From positions 4,960,001-5,024,000 of the forward strand of contig JAKZAP010000019.1 in assembly GCA_023053575.1 (NCBI GenBank): a stretch of 64,000 bases of DNA, written 5' to 3'. Both the position numbers and the translations under genes were made by a program. This DNA comes from Branchinecta lynchi. Lineage: Eukaryota; Arthropoda; Branchiopoda; Anostraca; Branchinectidae. Positions 1 through 10,901 of the stretch are shown here, one piece after another (positions within the stretch are counted from its first letter, which is position 1; every line of letters begins with the position of its first letter). Below the pieces are notes generated by a model, which saw only the letters and a program-made list of their open reading frames with translations, did no database searches and was not told the DNA's origin.

Positions 1-100
1 CTGAATTTCAATAGTAAAAGCGTTCAAGGAGTCAGACCCAATTGTCTGGATCAAATATTGACTTTTTGGGATCCCATCGAAACCTTTGGTCTTACTTTTC
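1..100 (+). repeat. HINE-A copy, 3' end only, cut by the window edge
   Basis: Shows the element's 3' hairpin region (AGACCCAATTGTCTGGATCA, then the GGGATCCC box) and a decayed end GGTCTTAC instead of GGTCTTGTT. Confidence 0.75.
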
Positions 101-285
101 TTGATCAGCTAGCTATCCATCTAAAACGATGTGCGAGTGATAAATATAAATTCGGATATTTTCGTTGAACTTCCGGCAAACCGTCCTCAGCGAAAACAAA
201 CCACTAAATCATAAGAACCGACACAATACCAACAGAAAAACGATGTGGAACCAACACAACATACAACGACATGTAACTAAAAAAA

Positions 286-1549
286 CAAGACCAAAGGTTC
301 CGATGGGATCCCAAAAATTCAATATTTGATTCAGACATTTGGGTCTTGTCTTCGCCAGATCCACTCTTCGCCAGACTCCTTGAACATTTTTACTATTAAA
401 ATTCAGAAATAGATTAAGGTCAAATAGCTAATCATCAGAGAAAACCAAGTTCACGAGATGGTAGCATGTGTGTTTACCCCTATAAGTCATATCTGTTTTG
501 ACGAAAACTTCCTGCTACTTCTGCCAATTTCCCGGTTTCGGCCGAATTCCGAAACTACTTGTCTGGCGAAAAAGGAAAGCTCAAAAACGAACTCAGCGTA
601 TCTTTTTTCCCCTATATTGAACATCTAGTCGACTTCAAATAAAAATGTAACTTATAACAAATTTTCCGGCTCCTGCCGGATTCCGGATGAATTATATGTC
701 CGGGTAAAAAATGATTTTCATACTCGGACTCAGCATCTCTTCTTACCCCCAAATCGGATATCTAATCAACCACAAATAAAACTTTGACTTTTTCCGTTTT
801 TGGCCGGATTCCGGGCGAACTACATGCCCGGGTTGAAAATTGTTTTCACATAAGTGTTCAGCAGGTCTTCTTTCCCCTAAATCGAACATCTAATCAACTC
901 CAAATAAAACTTTTACTTTTAACAAACTTTCCGGTGTTGGCCTGATTCTGTGCGAACTCCTTCTCCAGAGAGAAAATGGTTTTGACCATCGTGTTCAGCA
1001 TGTCCTTCTGCCCTAAACCGAACATCTAATCAACTTCAAATAAAACTTTTAATTTTAACAGGCTTTCTGGTTTTAGCCGGATTCCGTGCTAACTACTTGT
1101 TCGGCGCAAAAGTAGTTTTCACCGTCGTTTTCAGCATTTCTTCGTACCCCTAACCGATCATTTAATCAACTTCAAAGATAACTTTTACTTTTCACAAACT
1201 TTCCGGCTTTCGCCAGATTCCGGGCGAACAACTTGTCCGATGACAAAATAGTTTTCACCATCGTGTTCAGCATGTCTTCTTATCCCATAATCGACTATCA
1301 TATTATCTGTTTAAAAATATTTCACTTGCCCCTTAATCTAAACCCCCTCCCCCACCCCTAAATGTAGGGCTATAGAGCCCATCTACGAACTCGACCTTAC
1401 TCTTGACTCAAAGAATCTTCACACCAAGTTTCATCAATATCTCATTCCGTTCGAGAGTTATAGTGCGCACAGACGGACAGACAGACGGACGGACGGAGAC
1501 GGACAACTTTTGCGATGTCATAGGTATCCCGCCACTTACGTTTTGGGAA
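286..1549 (-). repeat. HINE-A copy, near full length
   Basis: Read on the minus strand it has the family order: TTTTGGGATCCC-like start (decayed here), ACGG/GTCY tetranucleotide run near 1471-1503, the GATGAAACTTGGTGTGA-type block, about six 137-bp core units, and a 3' stem ending GGTCTTG|TT. The 3' stem is formed by GACAAGACCC and GGTCTTGT about 60 bp apart. Confidence 0.8.
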
Positions 1550-1615
1550 TGGTCAGCTTGGCTTCAAACCTTATAGTGAGTAATCCCTAAGGAATTCCGA
1601 GATAACAAGACCAAA

Positions 1616-2653
1616 GGTTTTGATGGGATCCCAAAAGTCTAATATTTGATTCAGACAATAGGGTCTTGTCTTCGCCAGATCCAGTCTTCGCCAGGCTAAT
1701 TATCAGAGAAAGCCAAGTACAGATCTACCTCTATAAGTCGTACGTATTTTGACCATACTAACCGAGACTTCTTGCTCTACTTCTTCCAAGTTTCCGGTTT
1801 TGCCCAAATTCCGAGCGAACTAGTGCAGCAAAAAAAGAAAATTCAGCAACAAATCCAGCGTCAAATCCCTATAAAGAAAATCAACTTCGAATAAAAGCTT
1901 GACTTACAAAAATAAAATCCGGTTACAACCGGATTCCGGACTAATGATATGTCCGGGTAAAAAATGAGTGTCATATACAGACTCAGCCTCTCTTCTTACC
2001 CCTTAATCTGTCGTTTAATCAAACTTTTGCTTTTAACAAATTTTCCGGTTTTGGCCAGATTCTGGCCTAACTAGTTGTCCGGCGAGAAATCGTGTTCAGC
2101 ATGTCTTTTTACCACTAAATCCAACATTTAATCAACTTCAAATGAAACTTTTACTTTTTACCAACTTTTCGGGTTTTGACGGATTCCGGACGAACTATTT
2201 GTTTGGCGAGAAAATGGTTTTCACCATCGTGTTCAGCATGTTCTCTTACCCCTAAATCGTCAATTTAATCAACTTCAAACAAAACTTTTACTTTTTACCA
2301 GCTTTCCGGTATTGCCGTATTCCGGACGAACTACTTGTCCGGTGAGAAAATGGTTTTCACTATCGTGCTCAGCATGTCTTTTTACACCATAATTGCTGTT
2401 TGCTGTTGCGCATTTGCTGTTTAAAAATATTTCGTTTGTCCCCTAATTTGGACCCCCTCCCCCCATCCCTAAATATAGGGCTACAGAGCCCATCTACGAA
2501 CTTGACCTCGCCCTCAACCCAATGAATCCTCGCAACAAGTTTCATCAAAATATCTCATTCCCTTCGAGAGTTATAGTGCGCACAAACAGACGGACAGACG
2601 GACATTTTTGCGATCTCACACGTATCCCTCCACTTACGTTTTGGAATCCCAAA
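1616..2653 (-). repeat. HINE-A copy, near full length
   Basis: Same layout as the copy at 286-1549 and in the same orientation, 66 bp away, with fewer 137-bp units. Its 5' palindrome is decayed to TTTGGGATTCCAAAA. It lies just beyond the 3' end of the ionotropic receptor gene. Confidence 0.8.
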
Positions 2654-2660
2654 GACAGAA

Positions 2661-3038
2661 CAATCTACTACTAGGGGTGACGTTCGGTTGGAAACGTCAG
2701 TGTCCACTGTACAGCTTATGTCGAAAATGTAGCATCGTTTCACATACTTGAGATGAGCACAGTTTTTTACCTTCGTTTGCGAAGCTTTTAATCTATACAG
2801 GTTGGTTCACGTATAGTTTGTCAGTTGTGTAGATTGTAATTTTTAGATACAGTGATTTGACTTGAAGAACAACTTAGCATGTTTGTTGATTTGATTGTTA
2901 ATTATAACAACAGCAAGAACAACGATCAGCTTGTCCGTCGCATGTTTTTGTTTTAATAAGAGTGAAATAAATTTTATTAAAATTGGTCGTCTAATACTGT
3001 CTAGTCAAAGACACATCTACTTGGTCGTTCTTGAACAA
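2661..3038. other. 3' flank of the ionotropic receptor gene
   Basis: No coding sequence recognised on either strand. It contains the minus-strand AATAAA at 2973-2978 and is otherwise AT-rich and not visibly repeated in the window. Confidence 0.6.
2973..2978 (-). promoter_or_regulatory. Candidate polyadenylation signal of the ionotropic receptor gene
   Basis: AATAAA on the minus strand about 60 bases beyond the stop codon of exon 2. Position and sequence fit a poly(A) signal; there is no transcript evidence. Confidence 0.45.
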
Positions 3039-4072
3039 CTAACGCATTATCAGTCCCCATACAACTTCACAAACAAATACAGCGAGGCATATAATAAACC
3101 CACCACCCAAGAGAACAAACACGGCTGCAAGGTGAACGAGGCCGAAGACGATTACGTGGGGTTCTGCTCGGAAAGTCTTAGGACCATCTCGACGACCCGC
3201 CAGTTTGATCGCGTCCGCTGTCCACTTATCCTGCAATCCACTTCCGGCGAGGCGGATAGATGTCTTGCTGAACTCGCCGATCAGCAGAGAGTTCTTCGGC
3301 AGTATCGCGACGATCGGGATGTGAGTCAGCGTTTCTTTGAGGACGTGAATTGTTTTACGGCCTTTTTGATCATGATACACCTCAGATGAAAGGTAATTCA
3401 GTGCCTTTTCGACCTCCATCACGGCACCCTTCCTTTCGTGTACCCATCTATACTGATCCAGCGTCTGATTCTCTGGTACTTCAATAAATCGTTTGTAAAC
3501 TTCCTGCACATACTTATCGGTTGTATTCCTGTAGTTCCAGTAAAAGTCTAACACGGCAAACAAGGGCAGGCTAGACTGGGCTAGATCTTTAATCGTGTCA
3601 ATAGGTTTGGGTAGAATAGGGATCGCCAAGTACCCTGTAAAAAATGCCGAGTGGGTGAAAGACAGGAACATGTAGGTCATCCACAAAAACCCGTTGTAAG
3701 TCCTCGTAGGCCAAGGACTGAAATCATCAATACCGGGTGTCCTAGTCACAGCGCAAAAGTTGTGAAGGAGAGAATAGCTTAAATCGGTCCAGATAACATA
3801 CCTCCCAAATACAATTTTATACAGTTGCGCAATGAGATACGTCAAGATACCTCCAGCAAGACATATAACGACGATTGCTGCCCAGGTGTCTGGGCTAAAT
3901 GGGGCAATGTAAGCATACCAAGTAGGATGGCTTTGGGGTGCCGGTACGGCATACGCTATGTGATCAACAGAATGAGGATAAGTGATTTCCCCGTATTCCT
4001 TGGGCACGTCGTACGGCCAGTTTTCAGTTGCCCCGATGTCTGCTTCGCCTCTGGCGATGAGACCCTTTTGAC
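3039..4072 (-). CDS. Ionotropic receptor, exon 2: end of S1, channel domain, S2, last membrane helix
   Basis: Second and last coding exon, joined to 20969-21722 across a 16.9-kb intron. The acceptor is TTTAG| at 4073-4077. The join reads ...LFT-G-QKGLIARGEADIGAT, the usual iGluR S1 continuation. The order is: S1 end with SVDHIAYAVP; PFSPDTW leading into M1 (about 20 hydrophobic residues); a re-entrant loop; M2 containing THSAFFTGYLAIP in place of the canonical SYTANLAAF; S2; and a C-terminal helix rich in V, L and G; stop TAG at 3039-3041. The spliced protein is about 595 residues, normal for an IR. The Arg that binds the alpha-carboxylate in true glutamate receptors is not evident near PKEYGEITYP, so glutamate binding is unlikely. 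No stop or frameshift is present, so the gene looks intact. Confidence 0.9.
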
Positions 4073-4082
4073 CTAAATGAGA

Positions 4083-4380
4083 ACAGAGATTTAGACCTTG
4101 TAACCCTTTTTTTGGTTTGGTTGCAAAAAAAATAACGAGGGATAGTATTTTTGTAAATATTAAGTTTTCAAAGAATGAAAATCTTAAGGAAAGGAGATAT
4201 TAAGGAAGGAAAACAAAGAAAAGGTTTTAAATATGTGTTGAAACGGTAAAATGAGAAATAAGGGTTAAAAGAGGGAATAAGAAAGAATATTAAAAAAAGA
4301 TAATTAAATGTAGAGATAGAGGAAAGTGTAGGTGACGCTAAATATATAGATCGTACATTGAAAAAAAAATTAAAAAATTT
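4083..4380 (+). repeat. C-poor (A/G/T) block next to the receptor acceptor site
   Basis: In 4141-4320 I count 4 C in 180 bases while G is common. It contains GAAAGTGTAGGTGACGCTAA (4322-4341), whose complement lies at 18645-18664 in the G-free block. A run of about 25 A's follows at 4481-4505. Confidence 0.65.
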
Positions 4381-4678
4381 AAATATCAGATGTTAGGACC
4401 GTTGGCGTCACCGAGGGAAGTGGAAGCGTAGTCACCTGGCTAAATCATATTAGACAGGAAGAACGGAAAAGATGCTACGCGGCAAAAAAAAAAAAAAAAA
4501 AAAAAAGATGTGATCATTGTTATTTAAATAATTGAACCGAATATTTATATTAAATCAACCAGGCAAATAAAATAATCAATGTTGTCCTTCAACAATCTTT
4601 CCTACGGTATAAAACAAACGAATAAATTGTGTTCTCGTCGTGAACACCGTATGTGCAATGCCATTGATGCACCGATAA

Positions 4679-5671
4679 CAAGAAAAAGGTTTCGATGGGA
4701 TCCCAAAAATTTAATATTTAGGCGAATCACCAGAGAAAACCAAGTTCGTATATACCTCTATAAGCCATATCTATTTTGATGATACTGACCGAAACTTCCT
4801 ACTTTACTTCTGCCAAGTTTCCGGTTTCGCTAGAATTCCAAGCGAACTAATAGTCCAGCAAAAAAAGAAAATTCACAAACGAATCCAGCGTACCTCCTTA
4901 TCCTTATAAGGAACACCTAATCAACTTTAAATACAACTTTAACTTAACGAAATTCCGGTTACAACCGGATTCCGAACTAATTATATGTCCGGGAAAAAAA
5001 AGGATTGACATATACAGACTCAGCCTCTCTTGTTACCCCTAAATCTGTCATCTAATCAACTTCAGATAAAACGGTTGCTTTTATCAATTTTTCAGGTTTG
5101 GGCCGGATTCCGGGCGAACTAGTTGTCCGGCGAGAAAATGGTTTTCACAATCGAGTTCATTACGTCTTCTTACCCTTGAATCGAACATTTAATCAACTTC
5201 AAATGAAACCTTTACTTTTAAACAACTTTCCGTTTTTTGCCGGATTACGGACGAACTACTTGTCCTGCGAGAAAAATGGTTTTGACTATTGCGTTCAGCA
5301 TGTCCTAAACCGAACATTTAATCAACTTCAAATGAGACTTTTACTTTTAACCAACTTTCCGGTTTTTGCCGGATTACAGACGAACTACTTGTCCGGTAAG
5401 AAAATGGTTTTCACCATCGTGCTCAGCCTGCCTTCTTGCCCCATAATAAACTATCACATTAGCTGTTTAAAATATTTTGTTTGTCCCTTAATTTGAACCT
5501 CCACCCCTAAATATAGGGCTACAGAGCCCATCTACGAACTTGATCTTACCCTTGATTCTCACACCAAGTTTCATGAAAATATCTCATTCTCTTCGAGAGT
5601 CATCGTGCTAACAGACGGACAACTTTTGCAATGATAGGTATCCCTCCACTTACGTTTTGGGATCCCAAAAA
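4679..5671 (-). repeat. HINE-A copy
   Basis: Complete at both ends (GGGATCCCAAAA boxes near 4697 and 5660), with a short 137-bp core array. It lies in the receptor intron. Confidence 0.8.
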
Positions 5672-5708
5672 GAATCAGTAACTAAAAATAAACAAGATAG
5701 ATCTGTTT

Positions 5709-7203
5709 TTGCTCAAGTGCCATATACCGATCACTTTTCGGTCGGTCTGTCGGTCCACTGTTCTCGAGTTAGGGCACTTTCAGAAGCACTCGGACCATGA
5801 AACTTGGCAGGCGTACCAAGGATCCAACCAAATCATTTGCCCGATCCGACTATCGTGGGGGGGGGGGAAGGGCAGATGGTCGAATCCGGAATTTAGGGGC
5901 ATGCATAACTTTCGAACTGGTGATCGGAGCTTAATGAAACTTAATATCTGGCGAAAGACGTCATGTCTGAGATGTCCCATTTCAAGCCTGGACAGAATCC
6001 GATGAATGTGTGGTGGGGGGGGGGGCCGAAAATCTTGTGTCACGCTTAGAATGGAGCGATCGGGATGAAACTTTGGGAGAAGAACAAGCTCAAACCCTAG
6101 GTACGTCATTGACAGAAATGGACCGGATTCGTGGAATGGGGGGGGGGAGTTGGAGGGGGCTTCTGGTGTCCGGAGTTAAGTTGGGCCTGGACAATGAAAC
6201 TTTGCAGTCAAATCAGGGACCCGACCAGATTAACCTGAAAATAGTTGATTTCCCGATCCAACCATCGTGGGGGGGGGGGGTGTGGAGGGAGGGGAAATAT
6301 GGAATCTTGAGGTGTGTCTAAGATCAAATGTCTCGGATATGTCTCGGATATCCCGTTTCAAGCCTGGACTGGATCCGGTGAGTGCGGGGGGGGGGGGGGT
6401 CGGAGGGGGTAACAGGAAACCTTGTGAAACGTTTGAAGTGGAGCAATCGGAATGAAACTTGATAGGAAGAACAAGCACAAGCCCTTTGTGCATCAGTGAC
6501 AGAACCAGACCGAATTCGGGCTCTGTAGGGGAGTTAGGGAGGAGGGGGGGGGGGATTCTGGCGATAGGAAGCTAAGGTACTTCCCTTCGGGCTAGGAAGA
6601 TGAAACTTGGCTTGAAGATTAAAGACTTAACATGATGGACTTAGAGAAAGTCAGTTCCCTGATCCGATCATCGTGGTGGGGGATTGGAGGGAGGGGGTTT
6701 CATGAATCTTGAGATATGTATAAATTGTTAACGGGTGATCGGATCTTAACGAAACTTGATGTCTGGAAAGACCTCGTGTCTCAAATGTCCTATTTAAAGT
6801 ACGGATGTAATTCGATGAATGTGGGGAGAGGGGGGGGGGAGAACCGGAAATCCTGTGACACGCTTAGAGTGGAGCGATTGGGATGAAACTTGGTTGAAAG
6901 AACAAGTATAAACCCAAGATACATCAGTGACAGAGCAGGATCGGGTTCGGGCACAGTGGGGGGAGTTGGAGGGGGTCCGGGATTCCGGTGATCGCGATTT
7001 AAAGTACCCCCAGATGTGATAAGACGATGAAACTTGGGTTGGAAATTAGACACTTGAAAAGATTGACTGCTAATTTGTAAGTTCCCAGATCTGACCATCC
7101 CTTAAAGTACTAATTCCAACGGCAAAGTACAAAAAAAAACTTTGAAGCAAAACTATACATATTTCATCTTCTGACCCAGCCTTGAATGAGCTTTCAGCTC
7201 TTG
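5709..7203 (+). repeat. HINE-B copy, 5' palindrome partly deleted
   Basis: Starts at the right arm of the family hairpin (CTCAAGTGCCATATACCGAT), followed by GTCGGTCTGTCGGTCC. Core units alternate GATGAAACTTGG-like blocks with runs of 8-12 G at about 5858, 6014, 6140, 6270, 6387 and 6547. The 3' end is GAGCTTTCAGCTCTTG|TT. Confidence 0.8.
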
Positions 7204-7766
7204 TTGAAAGCGTATGCTGAAAATCTTCACAAGACGAGAAGAAACCTCTTTCGTACTCGTACATGACATACGAACGAATCGAATTCCTGGATCTGACTGC
7301 GCTGCTTAGTGAATGAGGGTTTTATTAGTGATTACTGATTATCAAACTCGCTACAAAGCTGGTGGGTACGATTTCGTGAGAAGGGGAATCTGTGGGATTC
7401 TAGGGAATTTCAATATTAATAGTGATCCATCGGGTGCTGGATCCTCTCGAGGTAGCCCTCTTGCTCACGTGTCTCAGTGGGTACACCGGATACCAGATAA
7501 CAGTATTTGATAGAAGAGGGAAGAAACAAGGTAAACACGAATAGTATTTCGGGGTACCAGGGCTGGATCACTAGAATCTTATGTCCATTTTAACTTGCTT
7601 TGGCCTGGGCTAGACAGGCATATCCTACTTTGACGCTAGATGAACACCTAAAAGTTTGAGCTCTTGAAAGTTTGAAACTTGAACGAGGAAGAAACTGGTG
7701 TTCGGACTGTCCTTGCAGATCTACGGCAACATGTCTTGCCATCTAGTCCCTGACTGGGACATAAAA
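7204..7766. other. Unassigned intronic sequence
   Basis: No homology recognised. A 65-codon frame at 7313-7510 has no family features or splice signals that I trust. Confidence 0.4.
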
Positions 7767-8081
7767 GATAACACGAGAAGGTGCGGTTTCAACAGATGAT
7801 GCGTAACAGATAGCACTTCGGATGTTATCTTTTGTGTTTCCAAATGTTATGCAGAATAAGCGTTACTATCAGGAAGAACCGAAAAACCGCCAAAAAGCAT
7901 CTGCTGAGTTTTCCGATATAATGACGATAAGGAAAAAAGTCAGTAGATGCTTTTTTCGCTCTTCCTAACAAAGCTTGTTATGCATAACATATTATGCATT
8001 AAGTTTTCAAACACAACAGAAAACATCCGAAGTGTTATCTGTTAGGCATTATCTGTTGAAACCTTGCATCCTCGTGTTATC
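7767..8081. mobile_element. Foldback / MITE with 140-bp inverted arms
   Basis: Left arm 7767-7907 and right arm 7940-8081 are near-complementary, from GATAACACGAG inward to GCATCTGCTGA / TCAGTAGATGC, leaving a 32-bp loop. Repeated motifs inside each arm are AACAGATAAC and ATCCGAAGTG. No ORF and no clear target duplication. Confidence 0.8.
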
Positions 8082-8250
8082 TGTTATCTAACTTCTGACA
8101 TTGCAGCAAGACATCGCTTTGGTAAACCAAAGTGAATACGGTAGTGACGTACTTGAATGTCAGAAGATGCCTACGCCTAATTATCGATCCCAGTACCGCC
8201 AAAAAAGAGTACACAAACAGAAATAATCTTTCAGATAGACACCATCTAGT

Positions 8251-8835
8251 CAGTGTTGCGATACTGATTTTTTTAATTATACTAGACATACGTCTAAAAA
8301 TGTACTGCACGGGAAAAAATGTATCAAACTCAAACGCTCGTCTTGCTTCGCGGTACTCCGCGAACTTAAGATAACAATATCTTTCTTTTCGCTTATTTTT
8401 CTCTCTTTCCTCCAGTTTCGTTTTATATCCTCCTTTTCCGCGCCTTTGTCTCTATGGGGATAGAGCTTGGCAGGAAGGAGTGCTCAGGACCAAATCTGCC
8501 TATGGAGGTGAATTACCTCTGCCAAACCTCTGTAACTAGGAACTGGAAAGTCACACAAAATCTGCCAGAAAGAAAAAGTGGTTGGATCGCGAAGAAATTT
8601 GACTGGATCCTTGAGCCATATGGACACAGAAATGCGTCTTCTGAGTTAGAGCTCTAGGTCAATCACCAAAGTTAGTACCATAAGTCAAGTTCTTTGTCTT
8701 AGTTTTAGAGAAAATATACTGAATTTGTACCAGTTCGACGTAATTGTACTGATTTTCCGACTTTTAGAAAAAGTTGTACAGGTCCGAGAAAAAAGTACTG
8801 AATCTGGTACAATTGTACCACACATCGCAACACTG
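8251..8835. mobile_element. hAT-like non-autonomous element with perfect 8-bp target duplication
   Basis: Terminal inverted repeats CAGTGTTGCGAT / ATCGCAACACTG (12 of 12), flanked by CATCTAGT at 8243-8250 and again at 8836-8843. CAG...CTG ends plus 8-bp duplications define the hAT superfamily. The interior holds a palindromic GGTACAATTGTACC and no transposase. Confidence 0.9.
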
Positions 8836-8852
8836 CATCTAGTGCTGTAGCC

Positions 8853-9147
8853 CAGAGGCGTTACTAGCCAAAATGTTAGGGGGGGGACGAGGCATTTATC
8901 TCACAAAAATGACTGTTTTCAACAACAAAAATTGCATTTTTGAGAAAAAATCGACTGATTTTCAGAAAAATCCGCTGATTTTCAGAAAAACCGACTGATT
9001 TGACGAAAAATCGACGAATTTTCAGAAAAAATCAACTGTTTTGATGGAAAATCGCGGCACTTCGCGCCGACTCGGGTTATTTTTTACCGACTGGCCGAAA
9101 GCTTTGGGGGGGGGCGTCCCCCCATCCCACCAGTCATGACGCCCCTG
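8853..9147. mobile_element. hAT-like MITE, CAGRGGCGT family
   Basis: Ends CAGAGGCGTTACTAG and CATGACGCCCCTG, flanked by CTGTAGCC (8845-8852) and CTGTAACC (9148-9155), 7 of 8 matching. The interior has repeated GAAAAATCGACTGATTTTC-like units and opposed G and C runs. It begins 17 bp after the preceding hAT element. Related copies occur at 36113 and near 42658. Confidence 0.88.
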
Positions 9148-9236
9148 CTGTAACCTACTATTATAGGAGGTTCGACATGGTGACGATTCTTGAGATTTCA
9201 CAATAATATCTTAGTAGTCCTGTTGCCCTCCTTTTT

Positions 9237-9616
9237 ATGGCACTAGCCTTTCGCCGAAGTGCCATGTACCGATCACTTTTCCGTCGGTCGGTCGGTCTGT
9301 CGGTCGGTCCGGTGATCGCGAGTTAGGGTACTCCCAGATGTGCTAGGGTGATGAAACTTGGCAGGCATTTCAGTACCTGACCAAACTGACTTGGAAATAG
9401 TTACTCCCCCGATTCGACGATCAGGGGGGTGAGTGGAGGGAGGGGGGAATCCGGAAAATGGAGACATGCATGATTTTCGAACGGGTGATACTGAATGAAA
9501 CTTGGTAAGGGTAAAGAACACATGCCGCAAATATCCCATTTAACGTCCGGACCAGATCCTTCAACTGGGGGGAGTTGGAGGGGGGTACCGGAAATATTAT
9601 AAAACGGTAAGAGTGC
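9237..9616 (+). repeat. HINE-B copy, 5' part, interrupted by a LINE
   Basis: Starts TTTTT|ATGGCACTAG with a partner GAAGTGCCAT, then GTCGGTCGGTCGGTCTGTCGG and core. It breaks off at AAACGGTAAGAGTG where the LINE 5' region begins. The rest resumes at about 12996. Confidence 0.75.
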
Positions 9617-10056
9617 AGGGGTGGGAGTGCAAGAGTGCAAGCTCCTACGAGATAGGTTGGAAGAAAGGTTTGAGGCCGTTCCCACCCTGTACATGGTTGT
9701 GGATCTCTGGAGGGCATAGGTCTCTGCCTCCGTCACTGTCCGTAGTGGGAAATCCTGCAGCGCGGGGCCTCACCGTGGCGGAAGCGTGGTCCTGGCGGAG
9801 TCGCCTAACCCGGCTCCGACTGCTAACTAGCGCTGCAGGGTGCCGTAGGACTGGGGACCCTACGGTCAAACATATCTCCAAGAAACAATGGCACTGACAA
9901 ACCAAGGAAATGAAACTCTGGCCAGGGCATACCAGGGAAGCGATGCGGTGGAGGTCCCGGCGACTCCGTTGAGAAGTGGGCAACACGGCCCCCTTATCAA
10001 CAACCGACAATCCCTGAACCTAGAGTGCTGCCTTGTCAACAACCGACAATCCCTAC

Positions 10057-10873
10057 GCCTAGGGTGCTGGAACGTCTGCTCGATGAAATGCTTGACGACG
10101 CAAGTTTCAATTGCCGATGAAATTGTACGCTACAACCTAGAAATCCTTTGCGTATCAGAGACTCGAATATACGGAGTACTTGACACACATATGATCTCGA
10201 CATCGTCGGACGAGATACAGTTCACATTCCGGAATTCAGGCGCGCCAAACCGCTCTGGCAAAGCCGGCGTGGGCTTCATTCTCAGTCCGGAGGCCAACAA
10301 ATCTCTTCTGGAATGGATGCCAGTTGCCGAACGTCTGGCAAAGGCTTGTTTTCAATGTAACCATGATATCCGCCTACGCTCCAACCAGAGACTCGTCCGA
10401 TGCGTCCATAGACCACTTTTTATCAAGAACTAGCCAAGCAAGTCCGGGAAACACCCAACAGGGTGTTTGGAGATCTTAACGCTGGAGATCTTGGAGATCC
10501 TAACACCCATGTTGGCAGCAAACTCTCTGACGCCTAGCGAAGTGTTGGACGGTTTGGCTTGGGAGCAAGATGTGAAAAGGGTGTTAGGCTTGTGCAGTTC
10601 GCTATTCTTAACAGCCTTACGATAGCAAACACGCTCTTCAAACACAAAACCTCACACAGAGTCACTTTGCGATCCCGAGATGGCAGAGCACAATCTGTTC
10701 TGGACTACTTCATGGTGTCAAGCCGCTGCATCAACTCCGTCCAAGACTGTAGGGCATACCGCGGCGCCGATACTGGGTCAAAGAGTGGTTCCGACCATGC
10801 AATTGTCAAAATGACGATCAAGCTCAGACTAGCCACCAGGAAGCGGATCCCCCCACCTCCAAGATTGTTTTGA
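10057..10873 (+). pseudogene. LINE APE endonuclease domain, frameshifted
   Basis: LGCWNVCSMK opens the domain (normally GxWNV). VRYNLEILCVSETRIYG carries the catalytic Glu, SGKAGVGFILS follows, then after frameshifts near 10433 come LDYFMVSS and GSDHAIV, the terminal SDH catalytic motif. The domain nicks target DNA for target-primed reverse transcription. The frame breaks make this copy dead. Confidence 0.85.
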
Positions 10874-10901
10874 AGACAGAAGCACTCTAGGAAGGTTCCG
10901 A

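Noticed and set aside
2895..3389. 164-codon plus-strand frame
   Set aside because: Antisense shadow of receptor exon 2; no family features.
3039..4007. Taking the long minus-strand frame as a gene starting at 4007
   Set aside because: The codon there is GTG, sequence similarity continues upstream to an AG acceptor at 4073, and the phase fits exon 1.
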